From NCBI GenBank assembly GCA_030524635.1, contig JAUNGG010000038.1:1-39067 (forward strand): a stretch of DNA of 39,067 bases. Reading direction: 5' to 3'. The translations under genes were made by a program, and so were the position numbers. The stretch's first letter is position 1. Every line of letters begins with the position of its first letter. Under the pieces are notes generated by a model. It saw nothing but the letters and a program-made list of their open reading frames with translations, was not told where the DNA came from and searched no databases. Source of the stretch: Lachnospiraceae bacterium. Lineage in GTDB: Bacteria; Bacillota; Clostridia; Lachnospirales; Lachnospiraceae. Below are positions 24,681-32,477 of this stretch, in pieces.

Positions 24681-24709
24681 ATCCTACTACTTCCTGCAGA
24701 AAATGTCAA
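24681..24709 (-). promoter_or_regulatory. promoter of the metal-resistance operon
   Basis: Minus-strand -35 TTGACA (24709-24704), 17-base spacer, -10 TAGGAT (24686-24681), immediately upstream of the operator. Confidence 0.65.
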
Positions 24710-24763
24710 GCAGATTTCTGAAAATACTGCAAATCTTTCGCAAGAAGATTCTGATTTTTTCTC

Positions 24764-24792
24764 TTGACAGTTCTGCATATTCGGACTATACT
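24764..24792 (+). promoter_or_regulatory. promoter of the riboflavin operon
   Basis: TTGACA (24764-24769), 17-base spacer, TATACT (24787-24792), about 20 bases before the FMN aptamer. Confidence 0.8.
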
Positions 24793-24810
24793 AAATGCCA
24801 GTTGAATACA

Positions 24811-24920
24811 AATCTTCAGGGCAGGGTGCAATTCCCTACCGGTGGTACAGCCCACGAGCCGCAAGGTATGATTCGGTGAAACTCCGAAGCCGACAGTAAA
24901 GTCTGGATGAAAGAAGATGT
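24811..24920 (+). ncRNA. FMN riboswitch (RFN element)
   Basis: The full RFN consensus is present in order: AATCTTCAGGGCAGGGTG, AATTCCCTACCGGTGGTA, AGCCCACGAGCC, a variable arm with GATTCGGTGAAACTCCGAAG, CCGACAGT, GTCTGGATG and the closing AGAAGATG pairing with the first arm. It binds FMN and switches off the rib operon downstream. Confidence 0.96.
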
Positions 24921-24956
24921 GAAAGGCAGTTTTTTTCTGCTTGTCTGCGTGTAATT

Positions 24957-24989
24957 GCTCTGAGATGGTTTTCCATTTCAGAGCTTTTT
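24957..24989 (+). terminator. FMN riboswitch terminator
   Basis: Stem gctctgagatgg (24957-24968) with ccatttcagagc (24973-24984), 4-T loop, followed by TTTTTG. It lies 37 bases after the aptamer and is the expected ligand-stabilised terminator. Confidence 0.85.
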
Positions 24990-25073
24990 GTTATTTTTAA
25001 ACTCCGCAGACAGCAGTTTGATCTCTGATTCCTATTTCCAATGGATTTTCTGATCTGCTTTCTAAAATGCTGA

Positions 25074-25107
25074 TGTCCTGAACGAATTGGTTCAGGACAT
25101 TTTTTTT
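25074..25107 (+). terminator. second tandem terminator just before ribD
   Basis: Perfect 10-bp stem tgtcctgaac (25074-25083) / gttcaggaca (25090-25099), 6-base loop, followed by eight T. The ribD ribosome site AGGAGG starts two bases later. Transcription must pass two intrinsic terminators to reach ribD. Confidence 0.8.
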
Positions 25108-25122
25108 ACAGGAGGCACTTTC

Positions 25123-26280
25123 ATGAATGATACTGACTATATGGAGCTGGCCCTGCAGCTTGCCAAAAAGGGCTGCGGCTGGACCTCCCCCAATCCCATG
25201 GTGGGCGCCGTCATCGTAAAGGACGGGCGGATCATCGGCCAGGGATACCATGAACGGTATGGAGATCTTCACGCGGAACGGAATGCCCTGGCTTCCTGCA
25301 CCGAATCTCCAAAAGGCGCCGTCATCTATGTCACCTTAGAGCCCTGCTGTCACCAGGGAAAGCAGCCGCCTTGCGTAGATGCGATCCTGGAAGCTGGAAT
25401 TTCCAGAGTGGTAATCGGCTCCGATGACCCCAATCCTCTGGTAGCCGGAAAGGGGATCCAGATTCTCCGCAGTCACGGCATATCCGTCACCCAGCATGTG
25501 CTGAAGGACAAATGCGACCAGATCAATGATGTATTTTTCTATTACATCCAGACCAGACTGCCTTACGTAGCCATGAAATATGCCATGACCATGGATGGAA
25601 AAATCGCCACCTATACCGGTGCCTCCAGATGGATCACCGGAGAGGCTTCCAGGGAGCATGTCCACAAGCTGCGTCACCGGTACCGGGGCATCATGGTTGG
25701 GATCGGAACTGTGCTGGCTGATGATCCGCTGCTGACCTGCCGCATGGAGGGAGGCCGCGATCCCATCCGCATTGTCTGCGACAGCCGGCTTCGGACGCCC
25801 CTCTCCTCCCAGATTGTGAGAACAGCCCGCCAGATCCCCACTATCCTGGCTACCTGCTGTGACGACCCGGCACTGCAATCGCCGTACCTGGATGCCGGAT
25901 GTCAGATTCTGGTAGTTCCTTCTGCCCCGGACAGCGGCAGATCATCAAAGGCATCCCAAACTTTTCCCCAGCCAGACTGCCAGCCGCCAGCTTCCCCCAT
26001 CGGTCATATCCACCTTCCGGAGCTGATGAGGCAGCTTGGCGCCAGAGGAATCGACAGCATTCTGCTGGAGGGCGGCGCTTCCTTAAACTGGGCAGCCCTG
26101 GAAAGCGGCATTGTGAATAAGGTTTATACCTATGTGGCTCCAAAGCTGTTCGGCGGAGCCTCTGCCAAATCTCCGATAGGCGGAACCGGAATCTCCCTTC
26201 CGGATCATGCCGTTCCATTAAAAAACAGCGTGATCACCCGCCTGGGAGAGGATTTTCTCATTGAAAGTGAGGTTTCATAA
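25123..26280 (+). CDS. ribD: bifunctional riboflavin biosynthesis deaminase/reductase RibD
   Basis: A 385-aa cytoplasmic enzyme for the second and third steps after GTP cyclohydrolase II. The deaminase domain has zinc ligands H50 in HAE52 and C75/C84 in PCCHQGKQPPC; it removes the amino group of the pyrimidine ring. The reductase domain follows from YAMTMDGKIATYTGASRWI (about residue 152), with GIGTVLADDPLLTCR, and reduces the ribose side chain using NADPH. A Pro/Ser-rich insertion sits near residues 275-300. The start at 25123 follows AGGAGG at eight bases. First gene of the riboflavin operon. Confidence 0.95.
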   Translation: MNDTDYMELALQLAKKGCGWTSPNPMVGAVIVKDGRIIGQGYHERYGDLHAERNALASCTESPKGAVIYVTLEPCCHQGKQPPCVDAILEAGISRVVIGSDDPNPLVAGKGIQILRSHGISVTQHVLKDKCDQINDVFFYYIQTRLPYVAMKYAMTMDGKIATYTGASRWITGEASREHVHKLRHRYRGIMVGIGTVLADDPLLTCRMEGGRDPIRIVCDSRLRTPLSSQIVRTARQIPTILATCCDDPALQSPYLDAGCQILVVPSAPDSGRSSKASQTFPQPDCQPPASPIGHIHLPELMRQLGARGIDSILLEGGASLNWAALESGIVNKVYTYVAPKLFGGASAKSPIGGTGISLPDHAVPLKNSVITRLGEDFLIESEVS

Positions 26281-26281
26281 C

Positions 26282-26917
26282 ATGTTTACAGGAATTGTAG
26301 AAGAAATCGGAACCATTGACCGGATCCAAAGCGGCCGGAATTCTGCCGTGCTCCACATTCGGGCAAAGCTGGTTCTAACGGACGTGAAGGTGGGTGACAG
26401 CATTGCCGTCAACGGGATCTGCCTGACTGTCACCTCCTTCCACGAGAATGGTTTTACTGCTGATGTGATGCACGAAACCTTAAACCGCTCTGCCCTTGCC
26501 AGGTCAAAGCCTGGCAGCCATGTGAACCTGGAGCGGGCCATGGCGGCAAATGGACGCTTCGGCGGACATATAGTAGCCGGCCATGTGGACGGTACCGGCA
26601 AGATCCTTCGAATCCAGCAGGATGACAATGCCGTCTGGTACACTATCCAGGCCGCACCGCCTGTAATGCGCTATATTGTAGAAAAAGGCTCCATCACCAT
26701 CGACGGGATCAGCTTGACTGTGGCAAAGACAGCAGCCCACTGCTTTTCCATCTCCGCCATTCCTCATACGGCGGAGGTCACTACACTGAAGGAACGGCGT
26801 GTGGGGGATCTGGTGAATCTGGAAACGGATATCATTGGAAAATATATTGAAAAATTTGTATCTATGAATACCGGAAAATCTATTACCCCTGAATTTCTGG
26901 CCAAATATGGATTTTAA
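26282..26917 (+). CDS. ribE: riboflavin synthase alpha subunit
   Basis: A 211-aa enzyme that joins two 6,7-dimethyl-8-ribityllumazine molecules into riboflavin plus the pyrimidinedione. It shows the internal duplication of two lumazine-binding barrels: [10 protein letters not shown]...AVNGICLTV and [14 protein letters not shown]...[10 protein letters not shown]. Length is normal. Translation starts one base after the ribD stop, likely by coupling; an in-frame upstream start would overlap ribD. The C-terminal [13 protein letters not shown] is typical. Second gene of the operon. Confidence 0.95.
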   Translation: MFTGIVEEIGTIDRIQSGRNSAVLHIRAKLVLTDVKVGDSIAVNGICLTVTSFHENGFTADVMHETLNRSALARSKPGSHVNLERAMAANGRFGGHIVAGHVDGTGKILRIQQDDNAVWYTIQAAPPVMRYIVEKGSITIDGISLTVAKTAAHCFSISAIPHTAEVTTLKERRVGDLVNLETDIIGKYIEKFVSMNTGKSITPEFLAKYGF

Positions 26918-26930
26918 GGAGGAATCATTG

Positions 26931-28139
26931 ATGTTTACATTCAGTACGGTTGAACAGGCACTGGAGGATTTACGAAAAGGCAAAATCATCCTGGTTACCG
27001 ATGACCCGGACCGGGAAAATGAAGGAGATTTTATCTGCGCCGCAGAATTCGCCACCACAGCCAATATCAACTTTATGGCAACTTATGGAAAAGGCCTGAT
27101 CTGTATGCCTATGTCCGAGGAATACGTCAGCAGGCTGCAGATCCCCCAGATGGTGACTCGGAATACGGACAATCACGAGACTGCCTTTACCGTATCCATC
27201 GATCATGTCAGCACCACCACCGGCATCTCCGCTGCTGAGCGTTCCATCACCGCCATGAAATGTGTGGAGGACAGGGTAAGACCGGAGGATTTCCGCCGCC
27301 CGGGACACATGTTTCCTCTTCTGGCGAAGAAAAACGGCGTGCTGGAGCGGAACGGCCACACAGAAGCAACTGTAGACTTAATGCGGCTGGCCGGCTTAAA
27401 GGAATGCGGTCTGTGCTGCGAAATCATGAGGGAGGACGGCACCATGATGCGGACTCCGGAGCTGATGGAGCTGGCTGAAAAATGGAATCTGACCTTTATT
27501 ACCATCAAGGATCTGCAAACCTACCGCAAGCGCCATGAAAAACTGGTAGACCGGGTAACCGTCACCAAAATGCCTACCAAGTACGGACAATTCACCGCCT
27601 ACGGCTACGTGAACCGCTTAAACGGCGAACACCATGTGGCCCTGGTAAAGGGCGATATCGGAGATGGTGAACAGGTGCTTTGCCGGGTACACTCTGAGTG
27701 TCTCACCGGCGATACCTTTGGATCCCTGCGCTGCGACTGCGGCCAGCAGCTTGCCGCCGCCATGACCCGCATTGAAAAAGAGGGGCGTGGCATCCTGCTT
27801 TACATGCGCCAGGAGGGGCGCGGTATCGGACTGATCAATAAGCTGCGGGCCTATGAACTGCAGGAACAGGGAATGGATACCCTGGAAGCCAATCTGGCTC
27901 TCGGCTTTGCAGGTGATGAAAGAGAATACTATATCGGCGCTCAGATCCTCCATGACCTGGGAGCCAAGACCCTGCGTCTTTTGACCAATAACCCGGACAA
28001 GGTGTATCAGCTTTCCGATTTCGGCCTGCAGATTACAGAGCGGGTGCCGATCCAGATGGACGCTACGTCAGAGGATTTATTTTACCTGAAAACCAAGCAG
28101 CAAAAGATGGGACATATTTTATATTTCCAGAATCACTGA
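26931..28139 (+). CDS. ribBA: bifunctional DHBP synthase / GTP cyclohydrolase II RibBA
   Basis: A 402-aa fusion that supplies both substrates of the pathway. The N-terminal half is 3,4-dihydroxy-2-butanone-4-phosphate synthase: [20 protein letters not shown] (about 20-40), the [10 protein letters not shown]-type block [20 protein letters not shown] and [14 protein letters not shown]. The C-terminal half is GTP cyclohydrolase II with the zinc site [20 protein letters not shown] (about 251-270) and [15 protein letters not shown]. The start at 26931 follows AAGGAGG. Both active-site sets look intact. Confidence 0.95.
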   Translation: MFTFSTVEQALEDLRKGKIILVTDDPDRENEGDFICAAEFATTANINFMATYGKGLICMPMSEEYVSRLQIPQMVTRNTDNHETAFTVSIDHVSTTTGISAAERSITAMKCVEDRVRPEDFRRPGHMFPLLAKKNGVLERNGHTEATVDLMRLAGLKECGLCCEIMREDGTMMRTPELMELAEKWNLTFITIKDLQTYRKRHEKLVDRVTVTKMPTKYGQFTAYGYVNRLNGEHHVALVKGDIGDGEQVLCRVHSECLTGDTFGSLRCDCGQQLAAAMTRIEKEGRGILLYMRQEGRGIGLINKLRAYELQEQGMDTLEANLALGFAGDEREYYIGAQILHDLGAKTLRLLTNNPDKVYQLSDFGLQITERVPIQMDATSEDLFYLKTKQQKMGHILYFQNH

Positions 28140-28157
28140 GAAAAGGAGCGTATTGAA

Positions 28158-28628
28158 ATGATGAAAACTTACGAGGGAAATGTAGTATCAAAGGGTATGA
28201 AGGTGGGTATCGTCGCCGCCCGTTTCAATGAATTTATTACCTCCAAGCTGGTAAGCGGAGCTTTAGACGGCCTGATCCGACATGAGGTGAAGGAGGAAAA
28301 CATCCATGTGGCATGGGTTCCCGGTGCATTTGAGATCCCGCTGATCGCTTCCAAGATGGCGAAAAGCGGAAAATACGATGCCATCATCTGCGTAGGCGCA
28401 GTAATTCGGGGCAGCACAAGCCATTACGACTATGTATGCAATGAAGTTTCCAAGGGAATCGCCTCTGTTTCCTTAGAAAGCGGCATTCCTGTTATGTTCG
28501 GCGTGCTGACCACGGAAAATATTGAGCAGGCTATCGAGCGCGCCGGCTCCAAGGCAGGCAATAAGGGCTATGACTGTGCCTTAGGGGCAATCGAGATGGT
28601 GAACCTGATCCGGAAAATTGAGGAATAG
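28158..28628 (+). CDS. ribH: 6,7-dimethyl-8-ribityllumazine synthase
   Basis: A 156-aa enzyme that condenses the pyrimidine and dihydroxybutanone phosphate into lumazine; it usually forms icosahedral shells. Motifs: [12 protein letters not shown] (substrate pocket), [30 protein letters not shown] with the catalytic histidine, and [20 protein letters not shown]. The start follows AAAAGGAG. It is the last rib gene, 18 bases after ribBA and 85 bases before a strong terminator. Confidence 0.96.
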   Translation: MMKTYEGNVVSKGMKVGIVAARFNEFITSKLVSGALDGLIRHEVKEENIHVAWVPGAFEIPLIASKMAKSGKYDAIICVGAVIRGSTSHYDYVCNEVSKGIASVSLESGIPVMFGVLTTENIEQAIERAGSKAGNKGYDCALGAIEMVNLIRKIEE

Positions 28629-28713
28629 AAACCTCCGTGCCGCCCTCCTGGCTCTGGTCATAATACACCAATTTCTTGTAAAATTTGTGTTTCCTCTGTG
28701 AAATCAGCTCACG

Positions 28714-28796
28714 AAAAAAAGAGCTCCTGCATCAGGCAAACGCGGTAAAGCGGCAGAAATCTGATTTACAAAGCGCCTGACAGGAACTCTTTTTTG
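28714..28796. terminator. large bidirectional terminator shared by the rib and cit operons
   Basis: Long imperfect inverted repeat: 28714-28737 (AAAAAAAGAGCTCCTG then TCAGGC) with 28774-28795 (GCCTGACAGGAACTC then TTTTTT). One mismatch and a two-base bulge interrupt it; the loop is about 36 bases. Each strand ends in six or seven T, so it can end rib transcripts (plus) and cit transcripts (minus). The region 28797-28954 has small dyads (AACGTCA/TGACGTT at 28803-28818) but no gene. Confidence 0.75.
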
Positions 28797-28954
28797 AAAC
28801 GGAACGTCATTTGACGTTATATCTTTATCATAATGGATTTCTGGACAATCGTCCAATATTTTAAAACAATGAAACCGATAGCCTTTTTCTTATACCGGCT
28901 CTTTCTTTCCCGGTACCGCTCTCTTCTTGCTTATCATTCCTTTGTTCCCTTCTG

Positions 28955-29950
28955 TTATCTCCTCTCCAGCAGATACCGATACGTACTTTCCGGCACCATG
29001 TCCTGAATATCTGAAAATCTGCCTTCCTTCACCGCCTCCCGGACTCTGGAGGCGCTGATTGGCTGCCCTTCTGTTTCCTTCCGAAGGATCTCCACCACCT
29101 CAATACCATACTCCGGCAGAAGCTCCTTCATGGTGTCGTTATAGCAATCCGTCACCAGACAGTTGGGCTCTGTCCCTACAAACCGCTTCCGGATTCCCAG
29201 CTCTGGTGCAATCCGATTGGCAAACAGCTCCAGATCCAAACGGCAGTTGGCCTTTTTCGCCTGAGCCTTTTCCTTCATAAAATAGGTGGGGAATGTGGCC
29301 GCCGATATCATATAGTCGGAGGTTCTGTGCAGAATCACCCGATCCAGATCAGTGGTTCCCGCCTTCACCATCTCAAACCGGTCCTGTGCGCTGTAGAATG
29401 TCCGCTTATCAGAAAGCACAAAGAGGTGAAGCCAGTCGCATTGTGTCAATGCCTGCTCAATCAGATAACGATGGCCTAATGTAAAGGGATTGCAGTTTGC
29501 CACGATCGCTCCGATGCAAGGAAATGCACCGGAAGCTTCCTCCGGCGTTTCCGCCTTCACCTGCGTCATAAATTTCGAAAATCCATCCCGCTTATTTTCC
29601 ATAAACAGCACATCCGCGGTTTTGATAATGGTGTGAAAACCCAGATCCTCAAACATGGCCTGATTTTTGGGTTTGGTGTACATCAAAATATGGGAACGGC
29701 CATGCTCAAATTCATACTGGATCAGCTGGGACAGAATGGTTCCGGAAAGCCCCTGACCCTGACAGGATGGGTCGATGGCGATGCATTTCAGCACATTTTC
29801 CTCCACAGAACCAGTGGCGATGATCTCATAATCCTCATTTACCATACATACACTGTATTCAATGCCCTCATCATATTCCAAATCCATTTTCTTTAAAAAT
29901 TGTTTTAACTGCTCTAATTCACTTCCCTTAAATGGTCTTCCTTCCAGCAT
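28955..29950 (-). CDS. citC: [citrate (pro-3S)-lyase] ligase
   Basis: A 331-aa enzyme that activates citrate lyase by ATP-dependent acetylation of the phosphoribosyl-dephospho-CoA thiol on CitD. An N-terminal GNAT-like domain (ending with IDPSCQGQGLSGTILSQLI) is followed by a nucleotidyltransferase fold with VANCNPFTLGHRYLIEQA (HxGH-type motif) and the C-terminal ISASRVREAVKEG. The start at 29950 has AAGGAG seven bases upstream; an in-frame ATG 66 bases earlier has no site. It is the distal gene, separated from citDEFXG by the DUF2798-like gene; citC usually comes first in cit operons, so the order here is unusual. Confidence 0.93.
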   Translation of the reverse strand: MLEGRPFKGSELEQLKQFLKKMDLEYDEGIEYSVCMVNEDYEIIATGSVEENVLKCIAIDPSCQGQGLSGTILSQLIQYEFEHGRSHILMYTKPKNQAMFEDLGFHTIIKTADVLFMENKRDGFSKFMTQVKAETPEEASGAFPCIGAIVANCNPFTLGHRYLIEQALTQCDWLHLFVLSDKRTFYSAQDRFEMVKAGTTDLDRVILHRTSDYMISAATFPTYFMKEKAQAKKANCRLDLELFANRIAPELGIRKRFVGTEPNCLVTDCYNDTMKELLPEYGIEVVEILRKETEGQPISASRVREAVKEGRFSDIQDMVPESTYRYLLERR

Positions 29951-30088
29951 AGTGCCTCTCCTTTTTGCTCTGCATGTTAGCATTCCTGCATTTTTTACAA
30001 TTTTACCATATTTCACCCTTTCTGAAAAGACAGCAGCAGCGCTGGATCAAAGAATCCGGCGCTGTGTGGAAATGCAGAAAGCGATCTG

Positions 30089-30628
30089 TTATTTTTTATG
30101 GAACAGCATTTTAAATACCGTTCTTACCAAGGGCTGAATGAAAAACAGCTGTGAGAAAAAGGCAAATGGGAAATTAAAGCACACCAGCTTTAACCAGCTG
30201 GCCAGCAATGTAACCATGTGAAACCCTGCATAGTAGGGATAGTAAAGCCAGGCAGCAAGAAAGCTCATTGCTGGGCACATCAGCCCTACTGTGGCGCTGA
30301 TAACAGCAGTCTCAAACAGCACCGGGTGGGTAGTTTTCGGATCAAACACTTTTGCCGCCAGACGGAAGGAGCATGGACTTCCCATCAGGATCTCAAGACC
30401 GTAGGCAAGACAGAACTCAACCAAAACAACGGCCCAGATCGGAACAAATCTTCCCAGCATGTACACTCCTCCTTGAGCATTGATGGCAGCAATTACACTG
30501 TCCGCCTGATTGATGGCCATAAGTATGGAACCATTTACAACGTATAAGCTGTAAAAAACATACCCATGGACGGTTACAATTACCGTTAACAAGGCAAACA
30601 TCATTCTTTCAAACTGATTTTGTGGCAT
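30089..30628 (-). CDS. DUF2798-like four-helix membrane protein within the cit cluster
   Basis: A 179-aa integral membrane protein with about four hydrophobic segments (near residues 8-30, 57-77, 102-125 and 140-165). The opening PQNQFERMMFALLTVIVTVHGYVFYSLY resembles DUF2798 proteins, whose function is unknown. The start at 30628 is an ATG with AGGAG ten bases before; a GTG three codons earlier is too close to the site. It is preceded by a 190-base spacer with a large structured leader and followed by citC. Its consistent orientation suggests a role with citrate metabolism, for example a small transporter, but this is context only. Confidence 0.75.
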   Translation of the reverse strand: MPQNQFERMMFALLTVIVTVHGYVFYSLYVVNGSILMAINQADSVIAAINAQGGVYMLGRFVPIWAVVLVEFCLAYGLEILMGSPCSFRLAAKVFDPKTTHPVLFETAVISATVGLMCPAMSFLAAWLYYPYYAGFHMVTLLASWLKLVCFNFPFAFFSQLFFIQPLVRTVFKMLFHKK

Positions 30629-30672
30629 AATAAACACTCTCCTGTAAATTGATTAAACAGAACCAAAGCAAT

Positions 30673-30767
30673 ACGCAAAAAAACACATGCTCTGCCCTGG
30701 GAATTTGGTCTGATATCGTCCTCGTAATCAGATTTACATACCCATTGGTAAAACATGTGTCGTGCGT
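30673..30767 (-). promoter_or_regulatory. large structured leader of unknown type upstream of the DUF2798-like gene
   Basis: On the minus strand, ACGCA (30767-... inner part 30763-30767) pairs with TGCGT at 30673-30677 and ACACATG (30760-30754) pairs with CATGTGT (30689-30683). A U-run sits on the 3' side. Inside lie TCTGAT/ATCAGA (a 12-base loop) and TGGG/CCCA pairings. It fits no riboswitch class I can recall. It may be an attenuator, a riboswitch-like element or simply an intergenic hairpin. Confidence 0.4.
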
Positions 30768-30821
30768 CAAAATAACTATGATTCAATTCCAAGGGAGTAT
30801 ATCACATTTTATCAAAAAATT

Positions 30822-31793
30822 TCAAGAATAAAATTTCAAATTTTTTTCCGTTGCCAGCGCCGCAAAAACTGCCGCCGCCAGCAAATCGGCACAGCCCCCG
30901 TTGCTGTAATTTTTCCAGATAAAATACTGGTCCATCACCTTTAACTGTTCCAATGCATCCTTTCGGTAAGCGCCGCCCTCCTTGAGAAAGGCCGCCGCCA
31001 TCTGCTGTACCTCTTTCATTCCCTTGCTTCCGGTGCGTGACAGTACATTGCCATCCTCCACGCGGCTCATCAAGGTAAAAAGGGCCTGAAGCTTAATCCG
31101 GTTCCAGTTTTTCTTATCTTTTAATCCTTTTTGCAGCACAGGGAGTGCCAGTTCTGTCACCGACGGATAGCCGAAAGCCGCCTCTCCCCGAACACCGAGA
31201 GCACCGTACATTTTGAAATTCCGCTGTCCGTTGGTGATCGAAAGAGTTTCGGACATTCCGGAAATCTGAGAAATTTCGTTTAAAAGAGTTTCCCGGACCA
31301 TGCGCTGCTCCATCTGGATCAGCCTTGGCATCGTAATATTCCCGTAAAGCGCCTGGCATGCACCGGCAGCCGCACACAGAATCCCAATGGTGAAGATAGC
31401 TCCCTTGTGGGTATTCACTCCATCCGTTGCCTGGTACATGGCCTTTTCTGCCTGAATCCCGATCCGGCGGATAATCTGGAACAACTGCTGCGGATCCCCG
31501 GAATTTAACAGTCCGGCCTTTGCCATCCTGGAAAAATACGGCTCCAGAGCCTGGGCACTTTGTTCAAAAGTGTGCAGATCCATATCCCGATGAGCTCCGT
31601 TGCTGAACGGATCCACCAGCCCTGGCTTTGGCTCTGTATATACTTCCTCCAGAAGAGCTGTCCTTGCAAGGTTTCCAATCCAGTCTGCACAAGCGATTAT
31701 ATCCAGCCGTTTTTCACTGTGCGGCATAATTATGCCGCATGGAATCCTGCCATACCTTGCTTCGCTGCATGTTTCTCTGCACATCACCGCCAT
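30822..31793 (-). CDS. citG: triphosphoribosyl-dephospho-CoA synthase
   Basis: A 323-aa enzyme that makes the prosthetic group precursor of citrate lyase from ATP and dephospho-CoA. Family motifs: EVYTEPKPGLVDPFSNGAHR (about residues 51-70), MDLHTFEQSAQAL and GVNTHKGAIFTIGILCAAAG. I kept the start at 31793 because AGGGGGAT lies seven bases upstream; a later ATG at 31727 begins close to where family similarity begins (SEKRLDIIACADWIG) but has no ribosome site. This start makes it overlap the citX reading frame by 80 bases. Confidence 0.92.
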   Translation of the reverse strand: MAVMCRETCSEARYGRIPCGIIMPHSEKRLDIIACADWIGNLARTALLEEVYTEPKPGLVDPFSNGAHRDMDLHTFEQSAQALEPYFSRMAKAGLLNSGDPQQLFQIIRRIGIQAEKAMYQATDGVNTHKGAIFTIGILCAAAGACQALYGNITMPRLIQMEQRMVRETLLNEISQISGMSETLSITNGQRNFKMYGALGVRGEAAFGYPSVTELALPVLQKGLKDKKNWNRIKLQALFTLMSRVEDGNVLSRTGSKGMKEVQQMAAAFLKEGGAYRKDALEQLKVMDQYFIWKNYSNGGCADLLAAAVFAALATEKNLKFYS

Positions 31794-32433
31794 GGTTATC
31801 CCCCTGTTGTGCTGCCGGCTGCATCATTCCTGATGTTATTGACCGGGTCTGCATCCCTTTGGACCGCATCGAAGGCACCAGCTTCACGATCTGCATGGAT
31901 GAATCCGTCCGGCTTTCCATCCAGCACGTAATCATTTCCTGCACAGCCTGCTGCAGCTCTTCCACACTGTGGGCTCTGCTTCTTCCGCAGATTTTCGCCT
32001 CCTGATCACATAGGAAACACCTTCTCTTAGGAAGTCCCAGCGCCTCCCTGCTGATCCCTTTTCCGTCCGGCCATAATACATCAATGTCAAATAACCGGCC
32101 AAGGGGATGGGTCTCCTCCAGATAAACGGTAAGTTTCTTAACATAGGCGGCACCTGGACAGGACAGCGCATAAAACATCACAGATCCGGCCTGCACCGCC
32201 AGAGAACGCTGCCCTGCGATGTGAATGCCTTCTCTGCGGAAGGTTTCTTTCAATGCTTCCACGCCTGCTTCAAATGCGGCCTGGATTTCTTCACTGGTCT
32301 TTCTGGGCCCTGGAATATTCATTCCCAGAGCTGTGATTACGCTTCCCGGACAGCACCGGAGCAGCTCCTCCTGTATCGCAGCCTTCATTTCCCGAAATTC
32401 AAGCATCTGTTCTACTGTCACATATCCTTCCAT
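31714..32433 (-). CDS. citX: citrate lyase holo-[acyl-carrier protein] synthase with extended C-terminus
   Basis: Transfers the triphosphoribosyl-dephospho-CoA group to CitD. The CitX core covers about residues 1-175: GMNIPGPRKTSEEI, LFDIDVLWPDGKGISREALG and the Cys/His block KRRCFLCDQEAKICGRSRAH. The ORF is 239 aa, some 60 residues longer than usual. The extra tail (MQIVKLVPSMRSKGMQTRS and onward) is rich in Met, Gln and Ser, matches nothing I know, and overlaps the start of citG. In some bacteria citX and citG are fused, so the tail may be a decayed linker. Confidence 0.9.
   Translation of the reverse strand: MEGYVTVEQMLEFREMKAAIQEELLRCCPGSVITALGMNIPGPRKTSEEIQAAFEAGVEALKETFRREGIHIAGQRSLAVQAGSVMFYALSCPGAAYVKKLTVYLEETHPLGRLFDIDVLWPDGKGISREALGLPKRRCFLCDQEAKICGRSRAHSVEELQQAVQEMITCWMESRTDSSMQIVKLVPSMRSKGMQTRSITSGMMQPAAQQGDNHGGDVQRNMQRSKVWQDSMRHNYAAQ
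31720..31739. repeat. perfect 20-bp palindrome at the citX/citG junction
   Basis: The sequence tgcggcataa followed by its exact reverse complement, no loop. It lies inside the overlap of the citX tail and the N-terminal part of citG, next to a possible alternative citG start at 31727. Confidence 0.8.
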
Positions 32434-32477
32434 GGTATCCGCCTCTTTTTCTCAAAATAAATTTTTAGTTAATTCGC

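Noticed and set aside
30601-30792. 63-aa minus-strand ORF covering the structured leader
   Set aside because: No ribosome site at its start and no family resemblance; the region is better explained as an RNA leader.
31739-32005. Cysteine-rich plus-strand ORF opposite citX
   Set aside because: Lies antisense to conserved citX and has no start signal.
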